Assembly (NCBI GenBank): GCA_041389565.1
Contig: JAWKRP010000015.1
Location: forward strand, 1-64,000
Direction: 5' to 3'
Length of the DNA: 64,000 nucleotides
Source of the DNA: JACKEQ01 sp041389565
GTDB lineage: Bacteria; Myxococcota_A; UBA796; GCA-2862545
Shown here: one piece after another, positions 16,158-25,006 of the stretch
How positions within the stretch are numbered: position 1 is the stretch's first letter
Layout: every line of letters starts with the position of its first letter
Translations under genes and position numbers: made by a program
The notes under the pieces: generated by a model
What the model saw: the letters and a program-made list of their open reading frames with translations, nothing else
The model's database searches: none
Told to the model about the DNA's origin: nothing

Positions 16158-18680
16158 TCAGCGCGAACGGACCGCCTCGATCACCCGCGACAGTGCGCTG
16201 GTGCCCCATCCAGAGCCCGGAGCGTCCGTCGCCACATGCCTCTGACGAGACCCCTCGAGCACGGCGCGCGGCGCCACGTAGCCTTCGGCGGGCAGCTCGC
16301 GGCGGAGCACCCGCTCGGCATCCAGGTCGCCGTCGACCACCTGCAACGCCAGCAGATCCCACGCGAGGTCGGTGTGACCCGCACGGGCGATCTCCGCGGG
16401 GAGGCCCGACGGCACGGGGATTCCGCGCACCCAGCCCGCAACTGCGTGCCACACACGGTGCTCCGCGTCGTTGCCCGCCGGAGCCTCGCTCGCATCGAGG
16501 TAGTCGAGGGCGGCGTCGAGATCCGCGCCGGTCTCGAGGGCCCGCAGCACCCGAACGCCTGCGAGGAACGTGCGGATGTCGGCTGCCACTCCCTCCGGCA
16601 ACGCGCGCACGGCGTCCGCGACCACGTCGTCCGCGTCGGCGCGACCGAGATCCACGACCGCCGCTGCACGTCGCACGATCGCGATGAAGCGCTGGTGGTC
16701 GTTCCCGAAGTGCTCGGCGAGCGCGAGCTGTCGCTCGAACGAGACGACTGCCTGCGCGTGGTCTCCGAGCAGCGTCTCCACCCGCGCGAGGTTCCCGATC
16801 GGGCTGAGCGTCAGCAGGGGGCTCTCCCGCTGCGTGACCTCGAGCGCGCGAACGAAGTGGCCCCGGGCCTTCCCGAGCGACCCGCGCTCCAGGGCCGCCC
16901 GCCCCTCCGACATCTCGAGCTCCCACGAGTGGACCGGGTCGCTGTCATCGGCGGTCTCGCGCGCACGGGCGAGGTGCTCGAGCTCGAGGTCGGCGTGACC
17001 CCGGGTGCGCGCGACCTTCGCGAGCCCCAGCCAGCATCGGCTCACCCACCGCGGCCCGAGCCCGAGCGCCAGCCCGCGCCGCGCGTACCCCTCGGCGTCG
17101 TCCATCCGCGTCTCGAGCACGGCGATCTGCGCGAGCGACGTGAGCTGTCGCCCCGTGAGGTCGAGGTGTCCGTCGGCCTCGGCCCGGTCGGCGACCCGCT
17201 CCACGTCCGCGACGTCCCGGCGGACCTGCGCCCGCAGTGCCTGCGCCCAGAGCCCCGCCTCGGTGTCGGGCGCCACCGCGGCCACGCGCTCGATCCATCC
17301 CGCCGACGACTCCCCCACCCTGAGCAGGAGCACGTACACGAACACCCGGAGGATCTCGCACGCCGCCTGCGGATCGTGCGCCACGCCGGTGTCGAGCGCC
17401 ACCTCGAGCTCCGCTCGGGCCTCCATCACGTCGTCGACCACCTGCGCGCGCTCGGACGCGAACAGCCCCGCGTGCCAGGCCCGGCAAAGCGAGGCGAAGT
17501 GCGCGAGGTGCCGCAATCGCCCCGTGTGCACGGCCTCCGGAGCGATACCCGCCACCTCGGCGCGCAGGCACCCGAGCAGCCGGAGCCTCGCCCCCTCCCG
17601 CTGGAGCAGCCCGTTGGCGCGCAGCACCAGCAGCCGAGCCAGCGCCTCGCCGCCCAACACCGCCACCGCTTCGTCGACCCCGAAGCCGGCTCCGAACGCC
17701 GCGCACTGCGCGAGGGCGTCGCGGTGCACGGCATCGAGCAGCGCCCACGACCGCCGGAACGCTCCCGACAGCCCCGCCCCACCGGTCGGGCCGAGGGAGA
17801 GCGCGGTTCCCGACTCCAGCACGAGCGCGAGCGGCACGCCGTCACACCGGGCCACCACCGAGCGCGCTTCGTCCGCGCCGATCCCGGAGCGCGACCGCAG
17901 CAGCGCCGTGGCGGCGGGCGCATCGAGCGGACCGAGCTCGATCCGGTCGGCACCGTCGAGCGGGATCGCGATCCGGGTCGTGAGCACCACCGCCACGCCG
18001 GCGCGCATCCAGGTGGCGCACATGGGCTCGATGCCAGCCGCGAGGCCTTCGACACCGTCCAGCACCACCACGTCGACCCGGTCTGCGAGCCCCAGCCCCG
18101 CCTGCGCGATCTCGCCGGGGTTTCGCCGCGTTCCGAGCCGCTGCACCACTCTCCCGAGCGCGTCGTCCATCGACGTGCACCCCTCGAGATCGATCCAGGC
18201 CACCGGGCCCGGCCAGCGGTCGGCGAGCTCGAGCGCGACCCGGGTCTTGCCCATCCCCGGGCCTCCGTGGAGCACCACCCCGGCACCCCGCTCCAGCGCC
18301 GCGAGGGCGGATGCGACCTCCCGCTCGCGCCCCACGCACACCCCGCCCGGATGCGGGGGATGCAGCGCGTCGTCCCGCACGGGCCGGGCCTCGAGCGCGT
18401 AGCCCGAGCCCCGGTGCGTGAGGAGGTGCACGGGCTCGGCGGCGTCGACCTCGAGCTTCGCGCGCAGGCGGTTCACGGTGACGGTCACCGTGCGCGTCTG
18501 GACATTCTCCCCGTAGCCCCACACCGACTCGAGCAGCGCTTCCTGAGGGACTGCGTGGCCGAGCCGGGTCGCCAGGTGGCGGAGCAGGCGCACCTCGATG
18601 GGCGTCAGCCGCGCGGGCTCCGGACCCCGGACCACTCCCGCATCGAGGTCGAGCTCGCGATCGGTCAGCAACAGCCGCAT
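16158..18680 (-). CDS. OmpR-type winged helix fused to STAND ATPase and TPR (AfsR/LuxR-type regulator)
   Basis: 840 residues from the ATG at 18680. Residues 5-97 form a Trans_reg_C winged helix (L-T-P-I-E-V-R-L-L-R-H-L, then V-N-R-L-R-A-K-L and T-H-R-G-S-G-Y). There is no receiver domain. An NB-ARC/AAA-like ATPase follows with Walker A G-G-P-G-M-G-K-T (139-146) and V-D-V-V-V-L-D-G. The C-terminal 450 residues are TPR-like helices. The build is that of AfsR/SARP-type or ATP-dependent STAND transcription activators, where the TPRs sense a ligand and nucleotide binding controls oligomerisation. It diverges from 18779 with 98 bp between starts, and that secreted-protein operon is a possible target. 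Confidence 0.88.
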   Translation of the reverse strand: MRLLLTDRELDLDAGVVRGPEPARLTPIEVRLLRHLATRLGHAVPQEALLESVWGYGENVQTRTVTVTVNRLRAKLEVDAAEPVHLLTHRGSGYALEARPVRDDALHPPHPGGVCVGREREVASALAALERGAGVVLHGGPGMGKTRVALELADRWPGPVAWIDLEGCTSMDDALGRVVQRLGTRRNPGEIAQAGLGLADRVDVVVLDGVEGLAAGIEPMCATWMRAGVAVVLTTRIAIPLDGADRIELGPLDAPAATALLRSRSGIGADEARSVVARCDGVPLALVLESGTALSLGPTGGAGLSGAFRRSWALLDAVHRDALAQCAAFGAGFGVDEAVAVLGGEALARLLVLRANGLLQREGARLRLLGCLRAEVAGIAPEAVHTGRLRHLAHFASLCRAWHAGLFASERAQVVDDVMEARAELEVALDTGVAHDPQAACEILRVFVYVLLLRVGESSAGWIERVAAVAPDTEAGLWAQALRAQVRRDVADVERVADRAEADGHLDLTGRQLTSLAQIAVLETRMDDAEGYARRGLALGLGPRWVSRCWLGLAKVARTRGHADLELEHLARARETADDSDPVHSWELEMSEGRAALERGSLGKARGHFVRALEVTQRESPLLTLSPIGNLARVETLLGDHAQAVVSFERQLALAEHFGNDHQRFIAIVRRAAAVVDLGRADADDVVADAVRALPEGVAADIRTFLAGVRVLRALETGADLDAALDYLDASEAPAGNDAEHRVWHAVAGWVRGIPVPSGLPAEIARAGHTDLAWDLLALQVVDGDLDAERVLRRELPAEGYVAPRAVLEGSRQRHVATDAPGSGWGTSALSRVIEAVRSR

Positions 18681-18736
18681 GCGCCGAGACTACCTGATGG
18701 ATTCCACGTTGTGACCTCCTGTGATGCAGCGGACCC

Positions 18737-18757
18737 CGGACCGGCGTGTAGGGTCCG
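18737..18757. promoter_or_regulatory. Inverted repeat in leader of 18779
   Basis: CGGACC (18737-18742) pairs with GGTCCG (18752-18757) around a nine-base loop, ending 21 bases before the ATG at 18779 and just upstream of the AGGAGG site. It could be an operator for the divergent regulator or an mRNA hairpin. No further evidence. Confidence 0.3.
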
Positions 18758-18778
18758 GAACGACCCAGGAGGACTCCC

Positions 18779-19858
18779 ATGATCGTGTTTTCCCTTGCCC
18801 TCTCACTCGCACACGGCGCGCAGGACTTCGACGCCGGCTCGAACGGGAGCTACGGCCCGCTCGTGGTGGCGGCCGGCACGAACGTGCAGCTGCCGCTCCC
18901 CGCCGATGGCGTGATCCACGCGACCGAGGTGACCATCGAGGCCGGCGCCACGCTGTCGTTCGCGGACAACACCCACAACACGCCCGTGTACGTGCTGTCC
19001 CAGGGCGACATCCGCATCGACGGCACCCTCGATCTCGCGGGCCTCCCGGCCACCGCCGACGTGGGCGGCGAGGGCGGTCCCGGCGGCTGGAACGGGGGAG
19101 CGGGCAGCCAGCTCGGCAACATCGACGCGCGCCCGAAGAGTGTCGAAGCCGACCCCGCCCTGCTGCACCTCACGGGAGGGGTCGGGGGCAACGGAGACGC
19201 CGATGCCGCACCGAACTGCGGGGGTGGCGGCGGCGGAGGGGCGCTGCTGCTGGCGTCCGACACCCGCGTCACGGTCGAGGGCGCCGTGCTGGCGGGGGGC
19301 GGCAGCGCGCAGTGCCCCGACTTCCCCATGGATCCGGGGGCCGCGGGCTATGGGGGCAACGTGCGGATCGTGGCGCCGGTCGTGGATGGCAGCGGCACCA
19401 TCGACACGCTCGGGGGCGACGGGCTGCTCCAGCGCGCCGGGTACCTGCGGATCGACACGCTGGTCCCGTCCGCGTACGTCGGGCTCGGGTTCAACGGGGG
19501 TCCTCCGGCGGCGAGCGGGCGGTTCTCGTCGGGCTACACGATGCAGGGACGGCTCCCGGTGGTCCCCCAGGCGCGCATCCTCAGCGTCGCGGGCCAGACC
19601 GTCGCCACCGAGACGGGCCCGGTGAGCGTCACCCTCGCGGGAGGCACGGCACGCACGCAGGACGTCGTCGTCCAGATCACGGGCCTCGAGCCTGCCGGCA
19701 CCGTCTCGGTGCGCATCGAGCAGTGGAAGTCCGGCATGTCGAACGCCACGTCCACCGATCAGGTCGTGCTCGACCTGTCCGTGAGCGACACGGCCACGAT
19801 CCCCATCACGTTCGAGTCGATGACGGCGACCTGGCTGACCGCGGTGGTGCGTCCATGA
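18779..19858 (+). CDS. Secreted glycine-rich protein of unknown function
   Basis: 359 residues from the ATG at 18779, with a strong AGGAGG site. The signal peptide is short (MIVFSLALSLAHGAQ) with no lipobox Cys. The N-terminal half is beta-helix-like ('A-T-E-V-T-I-E-A-G-A-T-L-S-F' and 'G-D-I-R-I-D-G-T-L-D-L-A-G', as in parallel beta-helix surface proteins) with long glycine runs (G-G-G-G-G-G-G). The C-terminal part is a beta-sandwich-like domain ('V-V-V-Q-I-T-G-L-E-P-A-G-T-V-S-V-R-I'). The stop overlaps the start of the next gene (ATGA), so the two are translationally coupled and probably act together at the surface. Confidence 0.75.
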   Translation: MIVFSLALSLAHGAQDFDAGSNGSYGPLVVAAGTNVQLPLPADGVIHATEVTIEAGATLSFADNTHNTPVYVLSQGDIRIDGTLDLAGLPATADVGGEGGPGGWNGGAGSQLGNIDARPKSVEADPALLHLTGGVGGNGDADAAPNCGGGGGGGALLLASDTRVTVEGAVLAGGGSAQCPDFPMDPGAAGYGGNVRIVAPVVDGSGTIDTLGGDGLLQRAGYLRIDTLVPSAYVGLGFNGGPPAASGRFSSGYTMQGRLPVVPQARILSVAGQTVATETGPVSVTLAGGTARTQDVVVQITGLEPAGTVSVRIEQWKSGMSNATSTDQVVLDLSVSDTATIPITFESMTATWLTAVVRP

Positions 19859-20829
19859 GAGCGGTCCTCCTCGTCCTCGCGCTGGTCGCCTGCAAGGGCC
19901 AGGTCGACCCGGACACCGACGCCGACACCGACGCCGACACCGATGCGGATGCCGACACCGATGCGGATGCCGACACCGATGCGGACGCCGACACCGATGC
20001 GGATGCCGACACCGACGCCGACTCGGACACGGACACCGACGCCGACTCGGATGCCGACACCGACACCGACACCGATACCGACACCGACACCGATGCGGAC
20101 ACCGACACCGACACCGACACCGGAATCGCCGGGTGTGGGCTCACCACACTGGCCGACGAGATCGAGCCCAACGACACCGCGGTCCTCGCGGGGGACCTCG
20201 TCGGAGACCTCGTCCTGCGCGGCACCTGTGACCCGGCGTCCGACACCGTGGAGCGCTTCACGATCGCCGACGCCGGGTGCGGCGGTCCGGGGTCCCTCCT
20301 CCTCCGGTGGGCCGACCCCGGCACCACCGTGAGCGCGACCCTCACCGGCGCCGCCACGACGTCCGCGACCACCCACGCCGCAGCGGTTGCCGTGGCCGAC
20401 CTCTCCGGGTCCCTCACCGTCGAGGTGCAGTGCAGCGCGGGCCCATCGACGGAGTGGACCGTCGTGATCGACCTCGACGCAGCGCTCGACCCCGACTGGG
20501 ACGGCGACACGTGGAACAACGACTTCGAGCTCGCCATCACCGACTCCGATCCGGGTCGCGTGGATCTGCCCGTCGACACCGACCGCGACGGGCTCCTCGA
20601 CTCGGAGGAGGCCACACGAGGGACGGATCCGAACGACCCCGACTCCGACGGAGACGGCGTGTGGGACGGCACCGAAGTGGAGAACGGCACGTCCCCCACG
20701 AACGCCGCCCAGTTCGACCTGTCGGACATCGTGTCGCCCAACCCGGCGCTCACGCTGCACCTGGGTCCCGTGGAGGCCGCGCTCGGCGACATCGTCGCGC
20801 CGAACCCCGTGAACGTGCCGGACTTCTGA
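19855..20829 (+). CDS. Asp/Thr-repeat lipoprotein with thrombospondin type 3-like repeats
   Basis: 324 residues. The start ATG at 19855 overlaps the previous stop. Signal MRAVLLVLALVAC (Cys13), then about 70 residues of D-T/D-A/D-S pairs, then a PPC-like beta domain ('E-I-E-P-N-D-T-A' is the typical entry motif), then a Ca2+-binding-like stretch 'D-T-D-R-D-G-L-L-D-S-E-E' and 'D-P-N-D-P-D-S-D-G-D-G-V-W-D-G' matching thrombospondin type 3 repeats. The C-terminus repeats 'D-I-V-x-P-N-P', which could be a binding motif. It is coupled to the secreted protein encoded just upstream. Confidence 0.82.
   Translation: MRAVLLVLALVACKGQVDPDTDADTDADTDADADTDADADTDADADTDADADTDADSDTDTDADSDADTDTDTDTDTDTDADTDTDTDTGIAGCGLTTLADEIEPNDTAVLAGDLVGDLVLRGTCDPASDTVERFTIADAGCGGPGSLLLRWADPGTTVSATLTGAATTSATTHAAAVAVADLSGSLTVEVQCSAGPSTEWTVVIDLDAALDPDWDGDTWNNDFELAITDSDPGRVDLPVDTDRDGLLDSEEATRGTDPNDPDSDGDGVWDGTEVENGTSPTNAAQFDLSDIVSPNPALTLHLGPVEAALGDIVAPNPVNVPDF
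19912..20121. repeat. Asp-Thr/Asp-Ala coding microsatellite (210 bp)
   Basis: About 35 Asp-led codon pairs, mainly GACACC, GACGCC and GATGCG, including an 18-bp higher-order unit (gatgcggatgccgacacc) repeated several times near 19939-20010. It encodes the tether of the lipoprotein at 19855. Confidence 0.9.
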
Positions 20830-20836
20830 CGCGGCG

Positions 20837-22315
20837 TCAGAGCTTCTTGAGCTCGGTCCAGTCGATCCCGGGATCGAAGGTCGCGCCGCCGCCCACGAAG
20901 TCGCCCTGGCCGTTCGTCCACAGCCGATCCACCTCGGGCGCGTTCCACACCTGACCGCCGGCACCCACGTAGTCGGCGGTCTCGCGGATGCCGTTGATCG
21001 TCTGGTGGTGTGCGTGGTCGGACATGCCCTGCTGCGCGCGCCAGCTCTGCATCTGCATGTCGCTGATGTCCTGGTTCGCCTGCCAGGACGCCGTGGAGGC
21101 CGCACCCATCGCCGCGATGTCGTTCATGCGTTGCTGGTGGAGCTGCTGGGACATCCGCATCTGCTGCATGTGCTGCTGGTGCTGCATCGCCTGCATCTGC
21201 TGGACACGCGCGCGCTCCTGCTGCTGCCACCGCGGGTCGATCGTGAAGCTCTGCTGGATCCCGAGGAGGACGGGCAGCAGGCGGTCGAGCTCGGCGTCGG
21301 GCGCCTGCACGAAGCCCGCCATCACCGCACCCCAGTGCTCGGGACCCAGGAACGGCAGGCGGATCCCCTCCACGCGGATCACCCGGGTGGTGCCGTCGGG
21401 CAGGCCCATGCGCGCGAGCGCCGCCGTGGGCGACAGCTCTTCGATGCCGCGCAGCACGCTGCCCGGGATCGCGGCGATCCACCGGGGCACGTAGTGGTGC
21501 TCGATTGCGGGCCGCATCCCCTGGAACGGCATGCGCGTGGCCCCCGACATCGCTTCGTCGACCTGCTGCGCCATGCGGCCGAGGGTCGCGAAGAAGCCTT
21601 GCGGAGCGGGCGCTTCGCGCGGTCGGTCGAGGAACGGCACCATGGCGTCGACCTCGCACGCGACGAACGTGCGCCCCTCCGGATCCGCGACCACCCGACA
21701 CCACGGCGTGCGCTGGCCCTGCGGCTGCGCGAACGTGTGGTGCACGACCCATCCCGCGGGCTGCATCACGTGGAAGCTGCCCTCGTGCGGATCCCGGAAC
21801 GGAGCGCGCGGCGCGGGCTCGATCGGGGTGAGGCTCGCGAGCAGCTGGTTGCAGGCGGCATGGATGTCGAGCGTGGCCTCCTGCGTGCGCCCGTACACAT
21901 AGAGGCCCCCCCGGCCCGACATGCGCACCTGGATCTGCCCGGACCACGGCCCTCCCTGGAAGCGGACCGTCGTGGCCGCCGGCTCGTCGCGCATCACGGT
22001 GACGTCGCCCGGCGGGAATCCCTGCAGGATGCCGCGCACGTGATCGGACGGCGTGGCGGTGGCGTGGGGCGGGAGCTTTCCGATCGCGAGCACGGACCCG
22101 TTCTCGGAGACGAACCGCACGCCCTGCGGACCCGGATGGGCCTCCCAGCCCTCGGGGCGATGCACGGAGAACCCCGACCATGCGTCGACGTAGGGCACGA
22201 AGCCCGGCGGAGGCGGAGGCGCCGCTGCAGAGCGCCCGGTTCGCGGGGCACCGCACTGAGAGCACGTGCGAGCGGCCGCTTCGAGCGGCGTGGAGCAGTA
22301 GGCACAGACGATCAT
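20837..22315 (-). CDS. Zinc-ribbon protein with Gln/Met-rich coiled coil
   Basis: 492 residues from the ATG at 22315. An N-terminal zinc ribbon (C-A-Y-C at 4-7 and C-S-Q-C at 18-21) is followed by a Pro-rich linker. Two similar beta-rich regions follow: 'F-S-V-H-R-P-E-G-W' near 48 and 'F-H-V-M-Q-P-A-G-W' near 190, each starting a domain of PsbP or lipoprotein-like type. Residues about 350-420 form a coiled coil rich in Gln, Met and His (M-Q-H-Q-Q-H-M-Q-Q-M-R-M). The tail contains tandem W-x-N motifs. There is no signal peptide, so it is cytoplasmic. I do not recognise the family as a whole. It converges with 19855 (seven bases between ends). Confidence 0.7.
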   Translation of the reverse strand: MIVCAYCSTPLEAAARTCSQCGAPRTGRSAAAPPPPPGFVPYVDAWSGFSVHRPEGWEAHPGPQGVRFVSENGSVLAIGKLPPHATATPSDHVRGILQGFPPGDVTVMRDEPAATTVRFQGGPWSGQIQVRMSGRGGLYVYGRTQEATLDIHAACNQLLASLTPIEPAPRAPFRDPHEGSFHVMQPAGWVVHHTFAQPQGQRTPWCRVVADPEGRTFVACEVDAMVPFLDRPREAPAPQGFFATLGRMAQQVDEAMSGATRMPFQGMRPAIEHHYVPRWIAAIPGSVLRGIEELSPTAALARMGLPDGTTRVIRVEGIRLPFLGPEHWGAVMAGFVQAPDAELDRLLPVLLGIQQSFTIDPRWQQQERARVQQMQAMQHQQHMQQMRMSQQLHQQRMNDIAAMGAASTASWQANQDISDMQMQSWRAQQGMSDHAHHQTINGIRETADYVGAGGQVWNAPEVDRLWTNGQGDFVGGGATFDPGIDWTELKKL

Positions 22316-22416
22316 GCGGGGGCCTCCGGCACTCCTGCCCTAACCGGTCATGGCGTTTTCACGGCGGTTCCGCGTGCGCGTCACCTGACGTGTCCAGGGT
22401 GTCGACGGAGGTGGAC

Positions 22417-23523
22417 GTGCTCGTATGGCTCTCGCTGGTCTTCGGTTGTGCAACCCCAGCCCCAGACCCTGGCCTGTCGGCGGACGCGATCGAGGCCTGG
22501 ATCCCTGCAGGCACGGCCTCGCGGGCCGAGTGGGCCGCAGCGGTGCACGACGCGCTGGAGGCTGCGGGCCAGCCGGTGGACGAGGACCATGTGTGCCAGG
22601 TGCTCGCGGTCGTCGAGCAGGAGTCCGGCTACCGCGCGGATCCAGCGGTCCCAGGGCTGGCGGGGATGGCCGAGCAGGCGCTGCTCGAGCGGCTGGAAGG
22701 GGCCGCCGGACCGCTCGGGGACGACGTGCTCGACCTGCTGCTCGACGCGACGGCGGAGGGCGCGACCGAGACGTTCCGCACCCGGCTGGCGGCGGTGCGG
22801 ACGGAGCGCGACCTGGACCAGCTGTACCAGGACCTCGTGGATCACCACGAGTCGCGGGTCCCGGGCGTGTCCGCGGTGCGGTCCGTGCTCGCGCCTCGCT
22901 GGGTGGAGCGACACAACCCCGTCGAGACCGCGGGATCGATGCAGGTGGCGGTGGCCTGGGCGCTGGACCACCGCGGAGGCGCGTCCCGGGAGGACGTGCG
23001 GGACGCGCTGTACACGACGGAGGGCGGCGTTCGATACGGTACGGCGCGGCTGTTCGCGCACGACGCCGCGTACGACCACGCGGTCCATCGGTTCGCGGAC
23101 TACAATGCCGGTCTGTACGCAAGCCGGAACGCGGCGTTCCAGGACCGCATCTCCGACCTGACCGGTGCGCGGCTGGCGCCGGACGGAGACCTCCTGGTGT
23201 GGAACCCCCGCGGGCGTCCGCGCCACCGCCAGGACGGCGAGACCCTGACCGCGCTCGTGGCCTGGGCGGAGCAGTCCGCCACCGGGCTCGATGCTGCGGC
23301 GGTCCGCCGGGACCTCCTGCACGAGAAGTCGGCGGAGCTGGAGCGCACGCGCACCTGGACGGTGGTGAACGACGCGTGGCGCGCGAACACCGGGCGCCCG
23401 CTCGAGGTCGCGCGGATCCCGGACGTCACGCTCGACTCCCCCAAGCTGTCGGGCACGTGGACCACCCGCACGTTCGCCGAGCGCACCGACCGCCGCTACC
23501 AGGCGTGCCTCGCGCGTCGCTGA
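22417..23523 (+). CDS. DUF1615-like lipoprotein, possible lytic transglycosylase
   Basis: 368 residues. I chose the GTG at 22417 because GGAGG lies at 22407-22411. A short lipoprotein signal ends in V-F-G-C (Cys11). 'V-C-Q-V-L-A-V-V-E-Q-E-S-G-Y' with Glu69, followed by 'D-P-A-V-P-G-L', matches the N-terminus of DUF1615 proteins, thought to have a lysozyme-like fold; Glu69 is the candidate acid. Later motifs 'N-P-V-E-T-A-G-S-M-Q-V-A' and 'F-A-D-Y-N-A-G-L-Y-A-S-R-N-A-A-F-Q' are also typical of transglycosylase-like folds. The role in cell-wall turnover is inferred. Confidence 0.72.
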   Translation: MLVWLSLVFGCATPAPDPGLSADAIEAWIPAGTASRAEWAAAVHDALEAAGQPVDEDHVCQVLAVVEQESGYRADPAVPGLAGMAEQALLERLEGAAGPLGDDVLDLLLDATAEGATETFRTRLAAVRTERDLDQLYQDLVDHHESRVPGVSAVRSVLAPRWVERHNPVETAGSMQVAVAWALDHRGGASREDVRDALYTTEGGVRYGTARLFAHDAAYDHAVHRFADYNAGLYASRNAAFQDRISDLTGARLAPDGDLLVWNPRGRPRHRQDGETLTALVAWAEQSATGLDAAAVRRDLLHEKSAELERTRTWTVVNDAWRANTGRPLEVARIPDVTLDSPKLSGTWTTRTFAERTDRRYQACLARR

Positions 23524-23545
23524 GCACGGCGCGTATACTCCCGGC

Positions 23546-24124
23546 ATGTGGTTCACCCTCGCAGCCCTGGCCCAGGTGCAGGCTCCTCGACTCACCGAGC
23601 ATCCCGAGGCTCTGCCCGAACAGGCCGGCTGCGACCGCTACGAGGGCACGGCCTCCGGCAACGATCCCACCGTTCGGCTCGTGGTCGTGCTGTGCGAAGA
23701 AGGCTCGGCAGTCACGGGCCAGCTGCAGTGGTCGAGCCTGGTGAGCGGCTGGAACGTGCGCGACCTGGAGGGGGGCCGCGACGGCGACGTCTACACTATG
23801 AGAGATGTCGCCATCGTCGAGGAGAAGGCCGAGCCGGGCTGGCGGTTCTGCAAGATCGACCGGTACTCCCTCCGGCGCGAGGGCGACGCGATGCAGGGCG
23901 ACTACCGCTCGCTCGTGTGCAACGACACGGCGCAGATCGCGCTCGCACGCATGGGTTCGGCGCCCGCACCCCACGATGGCCCGGTCGAGGCGACGCCCCT
24001 CGAGCCTCCGCAGCGGAGCTCGGGCCTGTGTTCGGTGGCCTCGACGGTCCCGGTGGGCGGAGGCCTCGTGTTGCTCGGGGCTCTCGGGATCCGCACCGGC
24101 CGACGGACGGCCACCTCGAAGTGA
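23546..24124 (+). CDS. Exported protein with C-terminal sorting-like tail
   Basis: 192 residues. A minimal signal (MWFTLAALAQVQA) precedes a Cys-containing beta domain. The C-terminus has S-G-L-C-S-V-A, a Gly-rich hydrophobic stretch (V-P-V-G-G-G-L-V-L-L-G-A-L-G-I) and R-R-T, again like a MYXO-CTERM tail with one Cys. It lies 22 bp after the DUF1615-like gene, probably in the same transcript, and ends three bases from the convergent gene 24128. Confidence 0.68.
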   Translation: MWFTLAALAQVQAPRLTEHPEALPEQAGCDRYEGTASGNDPTVRLVVVLCEEGSAVTGQLQWSSLVSGWNVRDLEGGRDGDVYTMRDVAIVEEKAEPGWRFCKIDRYSLRREGDAMQGDYRSLVCNDTAQIALARMGSAPAPHDGPVEATPLEPPQRSSGLCSVASTVPVGGGLVLLGALGIRTGRRTATSK

Positions 24125-24127
24125 GGG

Positions 24128-24643
24128 TCAGACGGCGAGCACCGCCACCACACCGACGAACGCGAGGGTCGCGGCGAGCGCCACGAGGCTGCCGGCCGCG
24201 GCCGCTGCCCAGAGCGACGACGACGAGCTCGCGACCGGCGGACGGACCGCACGCTCGACAAGCGGAGCCGTGGGCGCCAGGCTGTCGAAGGTCGGGAGGT
24301 CGGGGAAGCTGTCGAAGCGCGGCGCGTTCATCGGGACCGATGGCGCGGGGCTCGGCGTGATCTCGCGCTGAACCGGCTCCGGGGTCTGCGGACGCGCGAA
24401 GACGGGCGGCGCCGGAATCGAGGGCGTCGACGCAGGCTGCGCACGGCGCGGAGCACGACGCGGGGTCGGCTCGACGAAGTCGTCGCCCATCATCAGACCG
24501 CAACCCTGGAGGTCGAGCAGCAGGCTGTGGAACTCCCCACGGACGATGGCGTCCTGGAGCTCCTCGGGGAGACGGGGTGCGGATTCGATCGAAACGCCGG
24601 TGTTTCCATCGAGAACAGCGGCGGCGGAGTCAGTGTGTGCCAT
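24128..24643 (-). CDS. Tail-anchored protein, paralog A
   Basis: 171 residues from the ATG at 24643. The N-terminal motif 'L-P-E-E-L-Q-D-A-I-V-R-G-E-F' is followed by 'L-L-L-D-L-Q-G-x-G-L-M', then a Pro-rich disordered linker, then 'D-S-L-A-P-T-A-P-L-V-E-R' and one C-terminal membrane helix (A-A-A-A-G-S-L-V-A-L-A). It has no signal peptide, so it is probably inserted from the cytoplasm with the soluble part inside. The product of 25007-25579 shares all these motifs in the same order. No Shine-Dalgarno sequence is visible in front of the ATG (gcgtggcatatatcgttc). Function unknown. Confidence 0.75.
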   Translation of the reverse strand: MAHTDSAAAVLDGNTGVSIESAPRLPEELQDAIVRGEFHSLLLDLQGCGLMMGDDFVEPTPRRAPRRAQPASTPSIPAPPVFARPQTPEPVQREITPSPAPSVPMNAPRFDSFPDLPTFDSLAPTAPLVERAVRPPVASSSSSLWAAAAAGSLVALAATLAFVGVVAVLAV

Positions 24644-25006
24644 GAACGATATATGCCACGCCACTGCCTGCCACTCCAATCACACCGCTGTGGCAACGAT
24701 GGCAACACCTGACTCCTTGTCCATGTTCATCACCTTGGAACGGCATCTTTCGTCCACTCCTCGGGAACAGACCCCGGCGGAGGCGTCCGGGAGTCGATCT
24801 CAGGCCTGAGATCCATCCTCGAGGCCACAAATCCGCGTTGAATGACGTTACAACCTTGAAAATACTCAGATCCAAATAACAAAAATCGCGCCACGACCTG
24901 TCATCGGGCTGTCACTTTTTGAATACCGGGCGTGAATGACACTCGCCTGTCACCCTCGAAAAGTGACACCCGCCTTACACCCCCGTAGACCGCAGGGTCG
25001 CAGGGC
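24644..25006. promoter_or_regulatory. 363-bp AT-rich noncoding region with TGTCA/TGACA inverted repeats
   Basis: I see no convincing gene here. Base composition falls well below the surrounding GC content at about 24835-24935, with runs such as aaataacaaaaatc. TGTCACTTTTTGA (24910-24922) is an inverted partner of TCGAAAAGTGACA (24956-24968), matching 12 of 13 bases. Between them lies TGACA-N6-TGTCA (24937-24952). The layout suggests a multi-site operator upstream of paralog A or the end region of paralog B. No sigma-54 promoter with correct spacing was found. Confidence 0.55.

Noticed and set aside
13331..16687. Very long open frame on the plus strand (over 1100 codons)
   Set aside because: It covers the minus-strand repeat lipoprotein and regulator genes. 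Its predicted protein is low-complexity Arg/Val/Gly with no domains, so it is a shadow of GC-rich coding DNA.
24644..25006. Sigma-54 promoter (TGGCA...TTGC)
   Set aside because: TGGCA-like pieces are present but none has the correct 10-base spacing between the GG and GC elements.
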